Of a stretch of 64,000 bases of DNA, positions 17,559 through 25,960 are shown one piece after another. How positions within the stretch are numbered: the first letter of the stretch is position 1; each line of letters begins with the position of its first letter. The DNA comes from DASQPR01 sp963727415. GTDB lineage: Bacteria > Actinomycetota > Actinomycetes > Mycobacteriales > Micromonosporaceae. Position numbers and translations under genes: made by a program. Below the pieces are notes generated by a model. That model was given only the letters and a program-made list of their open reading frames with translations, was not told the DNA's origin and did no database searches. The stretch lies in assembly GCA_963727415.1 (NCBI GenBank), contig CAVSGF010000002.1:1736001-1800000 (forward strand), in the 5' to 3' direction.

Positions 17559-17738
17559 ATGGAGATCGACAAAGCGAGGCTCGTTGAACTGCTGCGGCGT
17601 CGAAGCCTGGAGGAACGGGCCGCATGGGTCGATCGGCAGTTGCCTACACGTATCGATGTCGATCTGAACGCCGGGCTGTTGGCGATGCTGTGTGTCGATC
17701 CGGCGGACCTCGCCGCCGATACTCCGCCGGGCGCGTAG
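17559..17738 (+). CDS. Small conserved-looking hypothetical protein
   Basis: 59 residues from ATG 17559: MEIDKARLVELLRRRSLEER, AAWVDRQLPTRIDVDLNAGL, LAMLCVDPADLAADTPPGA. A GAGGGCAGG sequence lies 6-10 bases upstream. Helical, acidic, no membrane segment. I recall similar small actinobacterial proteins (RxR-LxERAxWVDRQLP) of unknown function but cannot name a family. Confidence 0.6.
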   Translation: MEIDKARLVELLRRRSLEERAAWVDRQLPTRIDVDLNAGLLAMLCVDPADLAADTPPGA

Positions 17739-17924
17739 GAGGCACCACGGCGTGCGCCGCCAGGCGCGTGGGAGATCCCCAAGAGGTTCCCAAACGAAAG
17801 AGCGCGAGGTAGATCGCGACGTGAAAGCGCGGCGAGGTAGGTCCGCGGGGTTAGCAAGCCCGGTGGGTCTTTGAGCACCAGACGGGACCGAACGTGGGTT
17901 CCTGGCCGGGGGTGCCCAAGTAGG

Positions 17925-18221
17925 TCACCGGCGCGCGTACCGGCGGCGGGGCCGGGATCCGCCGGACCGGCGGCTGACCAGGTGGTGGGCGAGCAGCAGG
18001 GCGGCTGCACCGGCGATGGCAGTCAGCCAGGTGGAGGCGTTGAAGAAGCCGTGCAGGCTGTGGATGTGGAAGATCTTCGTGGCGGCCCAGCCGCCAAGCA
18101 GTGCTCCGGCGATGCCGATCAGGCAGGTGAGGATGAGGCCCTGCCGTCTTTTGCCGGGGATCAGCAGGTTCGCGATCAGGCCTGCGCCGAGTCCGAGAAT
18201 GATCCAAGCGATGATGCCCAT
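17925..18221 (-). CDS. GlsB/YeaQ/YmgE-family stress membrane protein
   Basis: 98 residues. Three hydrophobic segments: MGIIAWIILGLGAGLIANLL, GLILTCLIGIAGALLGGWAA and WLTAIAGAAALLLAHHLVS. The GAGLIANLLIPGK and GIxGALLGGW motifs are the family signature (transglycosylase-associated). A basic tail RRSGGSRPRRRYARR follows. These proteins respond to general stress; biochemical role not established. Next minus-strand gene upstream is the LapA-type protein. Confidence 0.88.
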   Translation of the reverse strand: MGIIAWIILGLGAGLIANLLIPGKRRQGLILTCLIGIAGALLGGWAATKIFHIHSLHGFFNASTWLTAIAGAAALLLAHHLVSRRSGGSRPRRRYARR

Positions 18222-18363
18222 AACCGACTCCTTGGTCAGTGACGTACGTGGGGACGTGCATGAGTTGACAAAAGGTGCTGCCGGATCAGGCGCCCAGGGA
18301 GTTTGGGGGCCTGCTGGGGGCGCACGTCTTCTCCGGATGGGTGCCGGCGGTCTCCTCGTCCTG

Positions 18364-18735
18364 TCAGCTGTTCAGGGTCTTGCGCCGGTCGCGGCGCATG
18401 ATCCGCCGTAGCTGGGTGATCCGGGCGGTTCCCGCGGCAGCCATCAGCACAGCGCCAGCGATCGCGGCGAGGAGCAGCGCTACGGCCAGCGACAGGTGCA
18501 GGTGAGCGCCGAAAAAGCTGATGTTCACGGCGTGCGCGTTCTGAATGATGAAGATCATCACCAGGATGAGGCCGATCGAGCCGGCGATCAGGCCCGTGCG
18601 TATGCCGCTGATTCGGGTGTGCATCCGTCCAGCCTTTGCAGGCCGCGGTGCGGGTGGCGGTGGGGGCGGCGAGCCGTTGGCTGACTGCGTCGGCAGGGTA
18701 GTGGCCCCGCCCCGGGGTTCTGGCTGCTCGTTCAT
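18364..18735 (-). CDS. LapA-family (DUF1049) membrane protein
   Basis: 123 residues from ATG 18735. Proline-rich N-terminus (GSPPPPPPAPRPA), then two membrane helices, GLIAGSIGLILVMIFIIQNA and LSLAVALLLAAIAGAVLMAA, joined by HAVNISFFGAHLHL, and a basic end (RRIMRRDRRKTLNS). The IQNAHAVNISFFG pattern defines the LapA/DUF1049 group. Divergent from the winged-helix gene at 18903, which could regulate it; the 167-base gap is AT-rich near 18865 (AATAAATTTCTAGAATGA). Confidence 0.85.
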   Translation of the reverse strand: MNEQPEPRGGATTLPTQSANGSPPPPPPAPRPAKAGRMHTRISGIRTGLIAGSIGLILVMIFIIQNAHAVNISFFGAHLHLSLAVALLLAAIAGAVLMAAAGTARITQLRRIMRRDRRKTLNS

Positions 18736-18902
18736 GGCGGTACTTCCCGACTGGGAGCGGTGCGCAAAGTTGCGGCCATGCTCCCTTAGTGACCCGGGCT
18801 CGTCGCGGCCTGCGGCCGCTGACTCCCGAGTTCGGCTCCAGAGTACGCATGAAGAAAGAAACATGCAATAAATTTCTAGAATGACGTGATAGGTTTCTGG
18901 GC

Positions 18903-19235
18903 GTGGAGAGCTGGAACTTCCTCACCAACCACGCCCGGGTGCTGCTGTGCATCGCGCGGGACCCCGGCGTGCGGCTACGCGACATCGCGGCCGGTCTGGG
19001 CATCACCGAACGCAGCGCCCACACGATCGTCACTGACCTGACCACGGCCGGGTACGTCGTCAAGCACAAAGACGGCCGCCGCAACCGGTACCAGATCCAG
19101 GAACACCTATCGCTGCCCGAGCCCGCCAGCCGGGGATCGGCCATCGGCGATCTGCTGGCCGTCCTCGTCGGAGCGCGCAAAGTCGAACGCAACAACGCCG
19201 ATCCTGACGATCACCGGCCAGGCGCCGGTCGCTAG
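18903..19235 (+). CDS. Winged-helix (MarR/ArsR-like) DNA-binding regulator
   Basis: 110 residues from GTG 18903. A single winged helix: FLTNHARVLLCIARDPGVRL, RDIAAGLGITERSAHTIVTD, LTTAGYVVKHKDGRRNRYQI. The last 40 residues (LPEPASRGSAIGDLLAVLVG) carry no recognisable ligand domain. It is divergent from the LapA-type gene and may control it or itself. Such short HTH proteins are common in actinomycetes; ligand unknown. ATG-less start is supported by the start of the HTH fold being close behind it. Confidence 0.8.
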   Translation: MESWNFLTNHARVLLCIARDPGVRLRDIAAGLGITERSAHTIVTDLTTAGYVVKHKDGRRNRYQIQEHLSLPEPASRGSAIGDLLAVLVGARKVERNNADPDDHRPGAGR

Positions 19236-19475
19236 CCGCACCGGAACGCGCATCAGACAAGCCGGCCAGCCGGCCCCGGCAGCGCTGGCAAGACCGCCGC
19301 TCGTGATCATCGGGCTCTACGGGCTACCTGCCACGGCCGCCGCCGTATGGACGGGGCCGGCCCGGCCCGGCCACATTTGCCTAGCTCCGTTGAGATCGGG
19401 CGCGAGTCAATCGCAGAGCCGCGCGCACAGACTCACAGCTGCGTCCGCTGATTGTGGATCGGGCAGGATGGCGTC

Positions 19476-20164
19476 GTGAGGTTCTCGACTGGCCGGCGTC
19501 TGGCATCAGTTTCCCGGTCGGCGTTCGCGGGTTTCCGGTTTCCTGCCGAGGTGATCGTGTTGGCGGTGCGCTGGTATCTGCGCTATGGCCTGTCCTTCCG
19601 TGATGTGGAGGAGTTGTTGGCCGAGTGCGGTATCGACGTCGATCATGTCACGGTGCAGCGGTTTGCGCCGCTGCTGGCCGACGCGGCCGGGTTCGCGCGG
19701 CATGCGCCTGGTGATTGGTTCGTGGACGAGACGTATGTCAAGGTTGGCGGCGTGTGGCGGTATGTGTGCCAGGCCGGTGACCAGCATGGCCAGGTCATCG
19801 ACGTACTCGTCTCTGCCCGGCGCGACGGCGGGGCGGCCCGGCAGTTATTCCGGCGGGTGCTGACGGCATTGAAGGTGACCCCGTCCGAGGTGGTCACCGA
19901 TAGAGCGCAACTTATCCGCGGGTGCTCGACGAGCTGGTCCGGCCGCGTGGCACCCATGTCAAACGGTATGAGAACAACCGGATAGAGGCCGACCACGGCC
20001 GCCTCAAACACCGGCTGCGGACCGACCGCACCGCCCAGGTGATCATCGCCGGGCTCGCCTTCGCCAGAACCTTCGGCGGCCACTACGAACTCGCCACCGA
20101 AGCCCCGCGTAAGTGTCAGTTTCGAGTCGTCGCCGCGTTCACCGAGCTCGCATCGGCGATCTGA
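19476..20164 (+). pseudogene. IS6-family transposase remnant
   Basis: From GTG 19476: FAGFRFPAEVIVLAVRWYLR, YGLSFRDVEELLAECGIDVD, then a short internal deletion (HVTVQRFAPLL lacks the usual IYRWVQ), WFVDETYVKVGGVWRYVCQA, SEVVTDRAQ and, after a shift near 19905, LDELVRPRGTHVKRYENNRI, EADHGRLKHRL. The D-D-E residues survive but several small deletions and the frameshift make it inactive. No terminal repeats were recognised. Confidence 0.8.
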
Positions 20165-20240
20165 AACGCTCGCTCACAAGCGCCTGTCATGCCCGCCGAT
20201 CCGACAATGCAACGGCACCCGGGCAGTGCGTGAGCGAGAT

Positions 20241-20408
20241 TCAGCGGCCGGGTCGGTTGCCTGCGCGGCGGAACCGCATCGCCCCGTAGATGAGGGCGAC
20301 CACCAAAACGACTATGCCGATGAACAGCAGATAGAGCAGACCATTAGCGACGACGCCGACGATTCCAAGGACGATCGCCACGATGATCAAAAACAAGACC
20401 AGCGCCAT
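20241..20408 (-). CDS. Small hydrophobic membrane protein
   Basis: 55 residues from ATG 20408 with GGAGGTGGCG just upstream (strong ribosome site). Two membrane segments almost fill it: MALVLFLIIVAIVLGIVGVV and LLYLLFIGIVVLVVALIYGA, ending MRFRRAGNRPGR. It belongs to the small actinobacterial hydrophobic proteins often next to PRC-barrel and stress genes. It follows the PRC-barrel gene by 25 bases on the same strand, so an operon is likely. A degraded partial copy is at 14750-14870. Confidence 0.75.
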   Translation of the reverse strand: MALVLFLIIVAIVLGIVGVVANGLLYLLFIGIVVLVVALIYGAMRFRRAGNRPGR

Positions 20409-20433
20409 CGCCACCTCCTTCGAGGATCCCGGG

Positions 20434-20793
20434 TCAGCGGCGGGCAAGGCGCCGTTCGCCAGCCGCGCCTTGGGCGTATTGCAAGTCGTAATGCGCGAAG
20501 ATAGCTGCCTCATCGCCGACCGGCAGTTCTCCGTCGGTGTCGATCGAGGGAGCGTTCTTTACCTGCGCTTTAGCCATGGTCACTCTCAGGTAGCCGGGGC
20601 CGACGCTCGCGCCGGCGAGCGGGACGAACACCAGTCGGTGACGCGTGGGCAGGCCGACAGTGACCGTGGCGAAGGCAGGCTGGTCGGTAGCAGTGTCTAC
20701 GTAGATCGACTCCAGAGTGCCGATCTTGTGACCGTCGATGTCGACTACATCGTGGCCGCGCCATTCACGGATGTCACCCGCTTCGAACATCAC
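20434..20793 (-). CDS. PRC-barrel domain protein
   Basis: 119 residues. The PRC-barrel occupies residues 8-75: IREWRGHDVVDIDGHKIGTL, ESIYVDTATDQPAFATVTVG, RHRLVFVPLAGASVGPGYLR. The C-terminus (VGDEAAIFAHYDLQYAQGA) is the acidic helix seen in actinobacterial stand-alone PRC-barrel proteins linked to general stress. Two adjacent ATGs at 20793 and 20790 could both serve as start. Upstream gene of the small hydrophobic protein in a likely two-gene operon. Confidence 0.85.
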   Translation of the reverse strand: MMFEAGDIREWRGHDVVDIDGHKIGTLESIYVDTATDQPAFATVTVGLPTRHRLVFVPLAGASVGPGYLRVTMAKAQVKNAPSIDTDGELPVGDEAAIFAHYDLQYAQGAAGERRLARR

Positions 20794-20869
20794 TGACCTC
20801 CCGCGTCCACGCCTATCCTCTCACCAGGATCGCCTCCGCGCTCGCATGCACGCCTGGTTCCAACCCGAC

Positions 20870-21830
20870 TAGGCCGTGTCCCGACGTGCCGCGTGTTGGT
20901 GATCGATATGTGAAGAGGTCTCCGGTAGAAGGTTCAGCGACCAAGCAGAACCTGAAGTACCAGAGACCTCGTGGCGTGATGTGCCGGCGTGCTACGGCTC
21001 GTGGCAGGCGGTGTATGGGTTGTTCCGGCGGTGGCAGCGACCCGGGGTGTGGCCGCGTCTGGTGACCGCGTTGCAGGCCCGTGCCGATGCGGCCGGGTTG
21101 ATCGGCTGGGATGTCAGCGTCGATTCCACTACCGCCCGCGCTCATCAGCACGCGGCCGGAGCTCGCCAGGATGGTGGCGCCCAGGCCGAGCCGCCCGGAC
21201 CGGAGCCGGCCGATCATGCCCTGGGTCGCTCCCGCGGCGGGCTCACGACGAAGGTCCACTTGGCCTGCGAACAGGGTCAGAAGCCGTTGTCGGTGGTGCT
21301 GACCGCCGGTCAGCGGGGGCGACAGCCCGCAGTTCATCACGGTGTTGGACCGTATTCGGGTGCCCCGCCCGGGTGGCGGCCGGCCCCGGACTCGACCGGA
21401 TCGGGTGCTGGCCGACAAGGCCTACACTTCCAAGGCCAACCGCGGCTACCTGCGCCGGCGCGGGATCAAGGCCGCCATTCCGTCAAAGGCCGACCAGGAC
21501 GCCGACCGCCGCGCCCGAGGATCACGCGGTGGCCGGCCGCCGACCTTCGATGCCGAGATCTACAAGCAACGTCACGCCGTCGAGTGCGGCATCAAGGGTC
21601 TCAAACGCTATCGGGCCATGGCCACCAGATACGACAAAACTCGCCGTCCGCTACCAGGCCACCATCGAGATCACCGCAGTACGACGGACCCGACAGACCT
21701 GGCTACGGCGATCGAACCGCACAGAATCAGCGGGTCTGCACCGGCGACATTGTCACCGAGAACGCGACCAACGCCTAGGTCAGCGCCCGTGCGCTCATTG
21801 AGAACGCTCGGTGACTTCGGCATTTCCTAG
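20870..21830 (+). mobile_element. IS5-family element, degraded
   Basis: Transposase pieces in order: VPACYGSWQAVYGLFRRWQR, WDVSVDSTTARAHQHAAGAR, LGRSRGGLTTKVHLACEQGQ (frame to about 21320), then DRIRVPRPGGGRPRTRPDRV, LADKAYTSKANRGYLRRRGI, AVECGIKGLKRYRAMATRYD (frame to about 21640), then a third frame RYQATIEITAV. The N-terminal 50 or so residues are deleted between the left end and 20960. Catalytic Asp in VDSTT and LADKAY are visible. The left end shares sequence with 7722-7828. Confidence 0.8.
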
Positions 21831-22019
21831 GCATGTGGATGGGCTGGTCGGATGATGCATCATCGCCGCCGGCCAGATCAACGCCTTCCTCCGTGGCGAA
21901 GAGCGCTCGAATCTCGTTCGCCGATGATGATGGGTATCGCGGTCTTGGTAGCTGTCAGCCTGTGCCGGGCGATCTCCTTCTGAGGCCAGCCTGACAGTCC
22001 CTGTATCGGAACTGCGGCA

Positions 22020-23048
22020 CTAGTTTTCGACGAGTGGGTGCGCCTCGCCGGTGAGCGCGGCTAACGCGGCGGCGACCTCGTAGAGATCGGCGCGGACGTA
22101 GGTGGAGGTCGTTCCCGCGTCGCTTTTTCCATCGTGGCCGGCGAAGGCGCGGGCGACGGCGTAGCCGAAGTTTCGTTCGACCCATGTCAGGGTGGTGTGG
22201 CGCAGCCAGTGCATGGTGATCTGTTGGGTGGCGACCCACGGTAGGTGCGTGCCGATGCGCCCCCACAGGTGGTCGTAGCGGCGCGCGGTGAGCGGCTTGC
22301 CGTTGCGGTATCGGAGAAGCTGGTGGTGGGGGTTGGTGCTGCCGCGTTGCTGAGCGTGCTTGTGGAGGTGTGCCATCAGGGTCGGGGACACAGGCTGCCA
22401 GCGGACTGTCTCGCCCTTTTCTCGTAGCCTCACCAGGCATTGGGCGGTGTCGAGGTCGCAGGGTCGCAGTGCCAGTGCGCCTGCTCGCCGGCAGGCGGTC
22501 TCTGTGTGAAGCCGTAGGAGCAGGCAGTCGAGTTCGGGGTCGTTGCCTGTGGTCGCGGCGACGTGGTTGATCGCGGCGAGTTGTTGTTCGGTTACGGCTC
22601 GGCGGGTGCTGGCCAACCGGCGCGGCTTCGCCACGCGGACGGCCGGGTTGTCGGCTTCGGTGATCAGGCCGTCGGTCACGGCGTACTTGTAAAGGCAGCG
22701 GATCGCGGCGATCTGGTGCTCGGCGGCGGTGCGGCCGCCACGGGTGTTGCGTCGGATGACGCCGCTGTCTTTGCTGCGTTTGACGAGTTCGGTGATGTCC
22801 ATGGGATTGATCTCGTCGAGCTTCCGCGGTCCCCAGGCTGCCCGGACTCGCTGCCAGTAAGTGGTGTAGACCCGACGTGTTCCGTCGGTCACGACGCCGC
22901 GGACACGGTCGATGTACGCGTCGAACGTAGGCATGTCTACGCGCGGAGTCCGACCGCTGAGGAGCTGTTCCGGGTGGACGCCGAGACGTTCGAGCAGCAT
23001 GAGCGCGGCTTCGACGTCGGCGCGGGTCGCGGCGGCTTGGCCGTTCAT
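22020..23048 (-). CDS. Tyrosine recombinase (integrase), module copy B
   Basis: 342 residues from ATG 23048. N-terminal SAM-like/core-binding part (LGVHPEQLLSGRTPRVDMPT, RRVYTTYWQRVRAAWGPRKL) and catalytic domain with Arg in TACRRAGALALRPCDLD, Lys in LREKGETVRWQP, HxxR in MHWLRHTTLTWVER, GH in AFAGHDG and Tyr in TTSTYVRADL. All catalytic residues are present and the frame is open. The start overlaps the stop of the AbrB-like gene (ATGA), so translation is coupled. Related partial copies lie at 24270-24446 and 55616-55900. Its target site and partner DNA are unknown; no phage or conjugation genes are nearby. Confidence 0.88.
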   Translation of the reverse strand: MNGQAAATRADVEAALMLLERLGVHPEQLLSGRTPRVDMPTFDAYIDRVRGVVTDGTRRVYTTYWQRVRAAWGPRKLDEINPMDITELVKRSKDSGVIRRNTRGGRTAAEHQIAAIRCLYKYAVTDGLITEADNPAVRVAKPRRLASTRRAVTEQQLAAINHVAATTGNDPELDCLLLRLHTETACRRAGALALRPCDLDTAQCLVRLREKGETVRWQPVSPTLMAHLHKHAQQRGSTNPHHQLLRYRNGKPLTARRYDHLWGRIGTHLPWVATQQITMHWLRHTTLTWVERNFGYAVARAFAGHDGKSDAGTTSTYVRADLYEVAAALAALTGEAHPLVEN

Positions 23049-23595
23049 GCCGCGTCCTGCATGCTGGTGGCGTACGCCAGGATCATCGCGTCGAGGATCG
23101 GCATGGTGTAGACGACCAGCAGGTCGCGGTCCGGGTACGCCCCCACCAGAACGCGGTCGCCGCCGTCGAGGCGGCAGGCATGGCGGATCCGGGCTGGCAG
23201 ACGGACGTGACCCTGAGCGGCGATGGCGTCGGCGCCGTCGCGGGCGGCGCGTACGACGATCAGCCCGGGCAACGGCTCGATGTGTACCCGCAGGCCCGGC
23301 TGCCAGCCCAGGTGCCGTACCGGTGACCTGTCGGCGAGCCGGCCCGCACCTCCATGGCCGTGACGACGTAGTAGACGCTGCTGACACGGCCGGGCATCGA
23401 CACGCCAGCCAGCGGCAGGCCGGGGGTGTGCGATGGTGCTGGGGCTGGCCGTCCAGTCAACGCTGCCCAGAGCTTCCCTTCATAGGAGCCGTTCTGGCAT
23501 GCCGTGGAGCGCTCAGCTGCCGTGCGAGGTCGACGGCTGTTACCGACCGCGTGGTTGGCTGTCGAGTCGACAATCAACGGCTTCGTGATGGTCAT
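23045..23595 (-). pseudogene. AbrB/SpoVT-like regulator, module copy B (one frameshift)
   Basis: Second half is clean: VRHLGWQPGLRVHIEPLPGL, IVVRAARDGADAIAAQGHVR, LPARIRHACRLDGGDRVLVG, AYPDRDLLVVYTMPILDAMI. The GHVRLPARIR...LDGGDRVLV part is the AbrB/MazE-type swapped hairpin. The first half (SMPGRVSSVYYVVTAMEV) is in another frame; a single missing base near 23350 (expected RGRLADRS) explains it. Its stop overlaps the recombinase start. If the indel is a sequencing error the gene would be whole. Confidence 0.65.
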
Positions 23596-24269
23596 CAGCA
23601 GCTCACGTCCGATTAGATCCGGTCCCGCGCTCGCCATGCATGAAGTCGCAGACGGCCGGGTGCGCGAGAGGCTTCCGCCCAAGATGTCGACGCGCAGTTG
23701 ACTCCGGACTTGGCGTTACCGTTCCGGTGACGCCGGTCGCTGGCACACGAGATCGCAACGGAGCGCTACCACGACCCGCGGCGCGCACGCACCCGTAACC
23801 GAAGGTGTTACCAGCGACGGAGACCGGGCACCCGGCCGTTCGAGTCAACATGACGTGGCTGTTCCGGCACAGCCACCGCGTCCGCTGCGGCACCCTATGA
23901 ATGTGGGCGCACAACCGTTCCGTTCCGACCGCCGGAACGCCGAGCACCGATATTGCCACTCCGGAACAGGCTGGCCGCTGGGAGCCTTCCGGAGGCGCGC
24001 TTTCGACCAGGCAGAAACACAGACCATGGCCGGCATGTGTCACCCGCGTAGCCAAGGGCGTGGGCTCTGTTGTGCCACTATGCGTGGATGTCTGCTGACA
24101 TCAGCCCGCAATGGCGGGCAGGTCGCTGGTTGCGTGACCATGCCGTCTCCTGGGCGGGCTGGGATTCGTCGCAGGACTAGCTGCGACATCGGCGACTGAC
24201 CGGCGTGGCCTCGGCTGTCAGCACTCTCGCACGCCGCGCCCTGCTCACCCCGTCCGCCGGCGACATCGT
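23596..24269. other. Stretch with no recognisable gene
   Basis: Between the two recombinase modules. Open frames are low-complexity shadows on both strands. No terminal repeats, tRNA or att-like repeats were recognised by eye. Confidence 0.4.
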
Positions 24270-24446
24270 CGGCCGGTACCGTCGAGTGCCGTCGGTGACC
24301 GCCGCCGAGACTTGCGGCACGTACTCAGCAAACGTCGGCAGTGCCCGACGCGGTCCGCTGATCAGATCGTCCGGCGAGATTCCCATTCGGGCTAGCATGA
24401 GTCGGGCCGCGTCCAGTTCGGCCGCAGTGATCGCGTCGGTGCTCAC
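24270..24446 (-). pseudogene. Tyrosine recombinase N-terminal remnant, module copy C
   Basis: From GTG 24446: STDAITAAELDAARLMLARM, GISPDDLISGPRRALPTFAE, YVPQVSAAVTDGTRR, matching residues 1-60 of copy B (EAALMLLERLGVHPEQLLSG ... VTDGTRR). Homology stops right after DGTRR, where unrelated sequence begins; the catalytic domain is absent. Its GTG overlaps the stop of the AbrB-like gene, as in copy B. Confidence 0.75.
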
Positions 24447-24922
24447 GCCGCACCACCAACCAACGCGGCAGCTGGCGACGCGAGCAAGGCATCCAGCACC
24501 GCCGTCGGGTAAACCGTCAAGAGGTTCGCGTCTGCGTTGGCGGCAAGCACCACACGGTCCCCAGGAGCCAGACCGCAACAGCGGCGTACCGTCGGCGGCA
24601 GCCGCAGATAGCCATCGTTGGACACACAGAACGCGCCGTGCCGGTCGGCTCGGACCAGGATCACGCCGCCGTGCTCCCGGATGTCCAGTTGAACATGGGC
24701 GACCCAACCCAACGCGCGTTGGACCACCGAGTCGATCAGCCGACCGCGGTTATCCATGGTCGCGACGCCGTAGACAGGCTGGCCCGGCCGGGGACCGGCC
24801 ATCCGGGGAAGCGGCAACGCGACGCGACGGCGCGTGGTTCGGGTTGCTTGATCCGCCGAGCCGTTCGACATCGACAGGGCCGGTACTACACCGGCCGACC
24901 TTGCGCCCGTCATGATCGGCAC
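24443..24922 (-). CDS. AbrB/SpoVT-like DNA-binding protein, module copy C (intact)
   Basis: About 159 residues from 24922, or 142 from ATG 24871 (MSNGSADQATRTTRR); the start is uncertain. Segments: VYGVATMDNRGRLIDSVVQR, ALGWVAHVQLDIREHGGVIL, VRADRHGAFCVSNDGYLRLP, PTVRRCCGLAPGDRVVLAAN, ADANLLTVYPTAVLDALLA. The GYLRLPPTVRRCCGLAPGDR part is the AbrB-type beta-hairpin. It probably binds DNA as a dimer and, given coupling, may regulate or guide the recombinase it always precedes. Here the recombinase is reduced to 60 residues while the regulator is unharmed. Confidence 0.7.
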   Translation of the reverse strand: MPIMTGARSAGVVPALSMSNGSADQATRTTRRRVALPLPRMAGPRPGQPVYGVATMDNRGRLIDSVVQRALGWVAHVQLDIREHGGVILVRADRHGAFCVSNDGYLRLPPTVRRCCGLAPGDRVVLAANADANLLTVYPTAVLDALLASPAAALVGGAA

Positions 24923-24998
24923 CCCTGACGAGCAAGGACGGTCACTGCTGGGCCAGAGAATGGGTGGTCAAGCGCGCTTGAGCACCAGTACGTCAGCT

Positions 24999-25375
24999 GT
25001 TGCAGATGTGCAACAAAAAAGTGTCCGAGGGGGGAGTTGAATTCCCACCAGTAGCACACCTGCACCAAAGAGGTGTGCATGCGTTGCACGCTAACTCAGC
25101 GTCCTATGGACGGTCAAGCCGTTCCCTCCCGCCATGCTGCCTCCACGGTGAGCGTTGACGAACGTAGAAGTTCGGCACGGCAGGCCCGTTCCTCCGGACG
25201 GCTGTTGATCCGCACGTCGGCAGGTTCGGAGGATCTGCGGCGCTATTCGCACGGTTGACGGTTGTGTTGCCGTTCGATCCCACCCGTATCGGAGATAACG
25301 GGTGGGATCGAACCGGTGGGCCATACTTGCCAGAATAAGAACCGCGTTTGCACTGTTCAGGGGCCAACTGTCGTG
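24999..25375. repeat. Long dispersed direct repeat, copy A
   Basis: Shares most of its length with 31372-31674 in the same orientation. Common blocks: hairpin GTTGCA-GATG-TGCAAC (24999-25014), GTGTCCGAGGGGGGA, AGTAGCACACCTGCACCAAA, AGAGGTGTGCATGCG, GTTGACGAACGTAGAAGTT, the inverted pair GATCCCACCCGTATC / GATAACGGGTGGGATC and CGTTTGCACTGTTCAGGG. Copy A has about 75 bases more than copy B before the inverted pair. Confidence 0.85.
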
Positions 25376-25476
25376 ATTGGACCAGTGGGAGAGCGTAGGT
25401 CTTCTGGTCGCCGGGCAGCCCGGTAGCGACGCCCGCCATGTGGCGCCCGGTTGGCTCCTCGATGGCCGAAGAGGCG

Positions 25477-25752
25477 TCAATCAGGCGCGGGTTGTGCCGT
25501 CTGCGGCCTATCGACTTGCGCTGATCGTCGGCGTCCCGGGTTGTGATCGACTCGGGGCTCCGGCGATGTCGCGGGTGGGCGCGTGTCAGTCGGAGGCGGA
25601 GTGCGGACTCGACTTCGTTGTTGCTGGTCCCACCATTGCTCGATCATTCGGGCGATCGCGGTCACCGCTTGCTGACGGTTCTCCGCGCTGAGCGGGACGA
25701 ACTGTGGCGGCAGTATGGTGATGTTCTTGGCTGTCAGCCGCCGGGTGACCAT
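25477..25752 (-). CDS. Small hypothetical protein divergent from SNF2 gene
   Basis: 91 residues from ATG 25752, preceded by GGGAGGT six bases upstream, an excellent ribosome site. Start MVTRRLTAKNITILPPQFVP, LSAENRQQAVTAIARMIEQW WDQQQ; the second half is Pro/Arg/Thr-rich and disordered. I do not recognise the family. The helix SAENRQQAVTAIARMIEQW looks genuine. It is divergent from the SNF2 helicase, with 208 bases between starts. Confidence 0.55.
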   Translation of the reverse strand: MVTRRLTAKNITILPPQFVPLSAENRQQAVTAIARMIEQWWDQQQRSRVRTPPPTDTRPPATSPEPRVDHNPGRRRSAQVDRPQTAQPAPD

Positions 25753-25960
25753 GGCCGACCTCCCTTAAGTGGGTATTTCGACCATGGCACATTTGGCGCC
25801 GTGTCGGTATCGCTGGCTTGCGATGACGCCGTCGCCCAGCTGGTTCGGTCGACGGTGTGCACTACCGGCGAAAGCCGCTATGGTGGCCGGCTGCGAGCCG
25901 TCAGGACATGCGTACGCTAGCCTCGGTTCTCGGCTGTTCCAGACGGTGAAGGGCGTTGCG

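Noticed and set aside
24999..25110. tRNA gene in the dispersed repeats
   Set aside because: The CTCGGACACCA end and C-run resemble a tRNA 3' end, but no anticodon arm with the right loop or matching acceptor 5' strand could be found in either copy.
25104..25439. Protein-coding gene inside the dispersed repeat (minus strand; similar frame at 31320-31703)
   Set aside because: The two frames stay open and differ by an in-frame indel, but there is no start with a ribosome site, differences hit all codon positions, and conserved hairpins explain the conservation better. Not excluded.
25769..25960. Upstream extension of the SNF2 gene
   Set aside because: The extra 64 residues have no conserved sequence, and GTG 25961 has a ribosome site and starts the conserved N-terminus.
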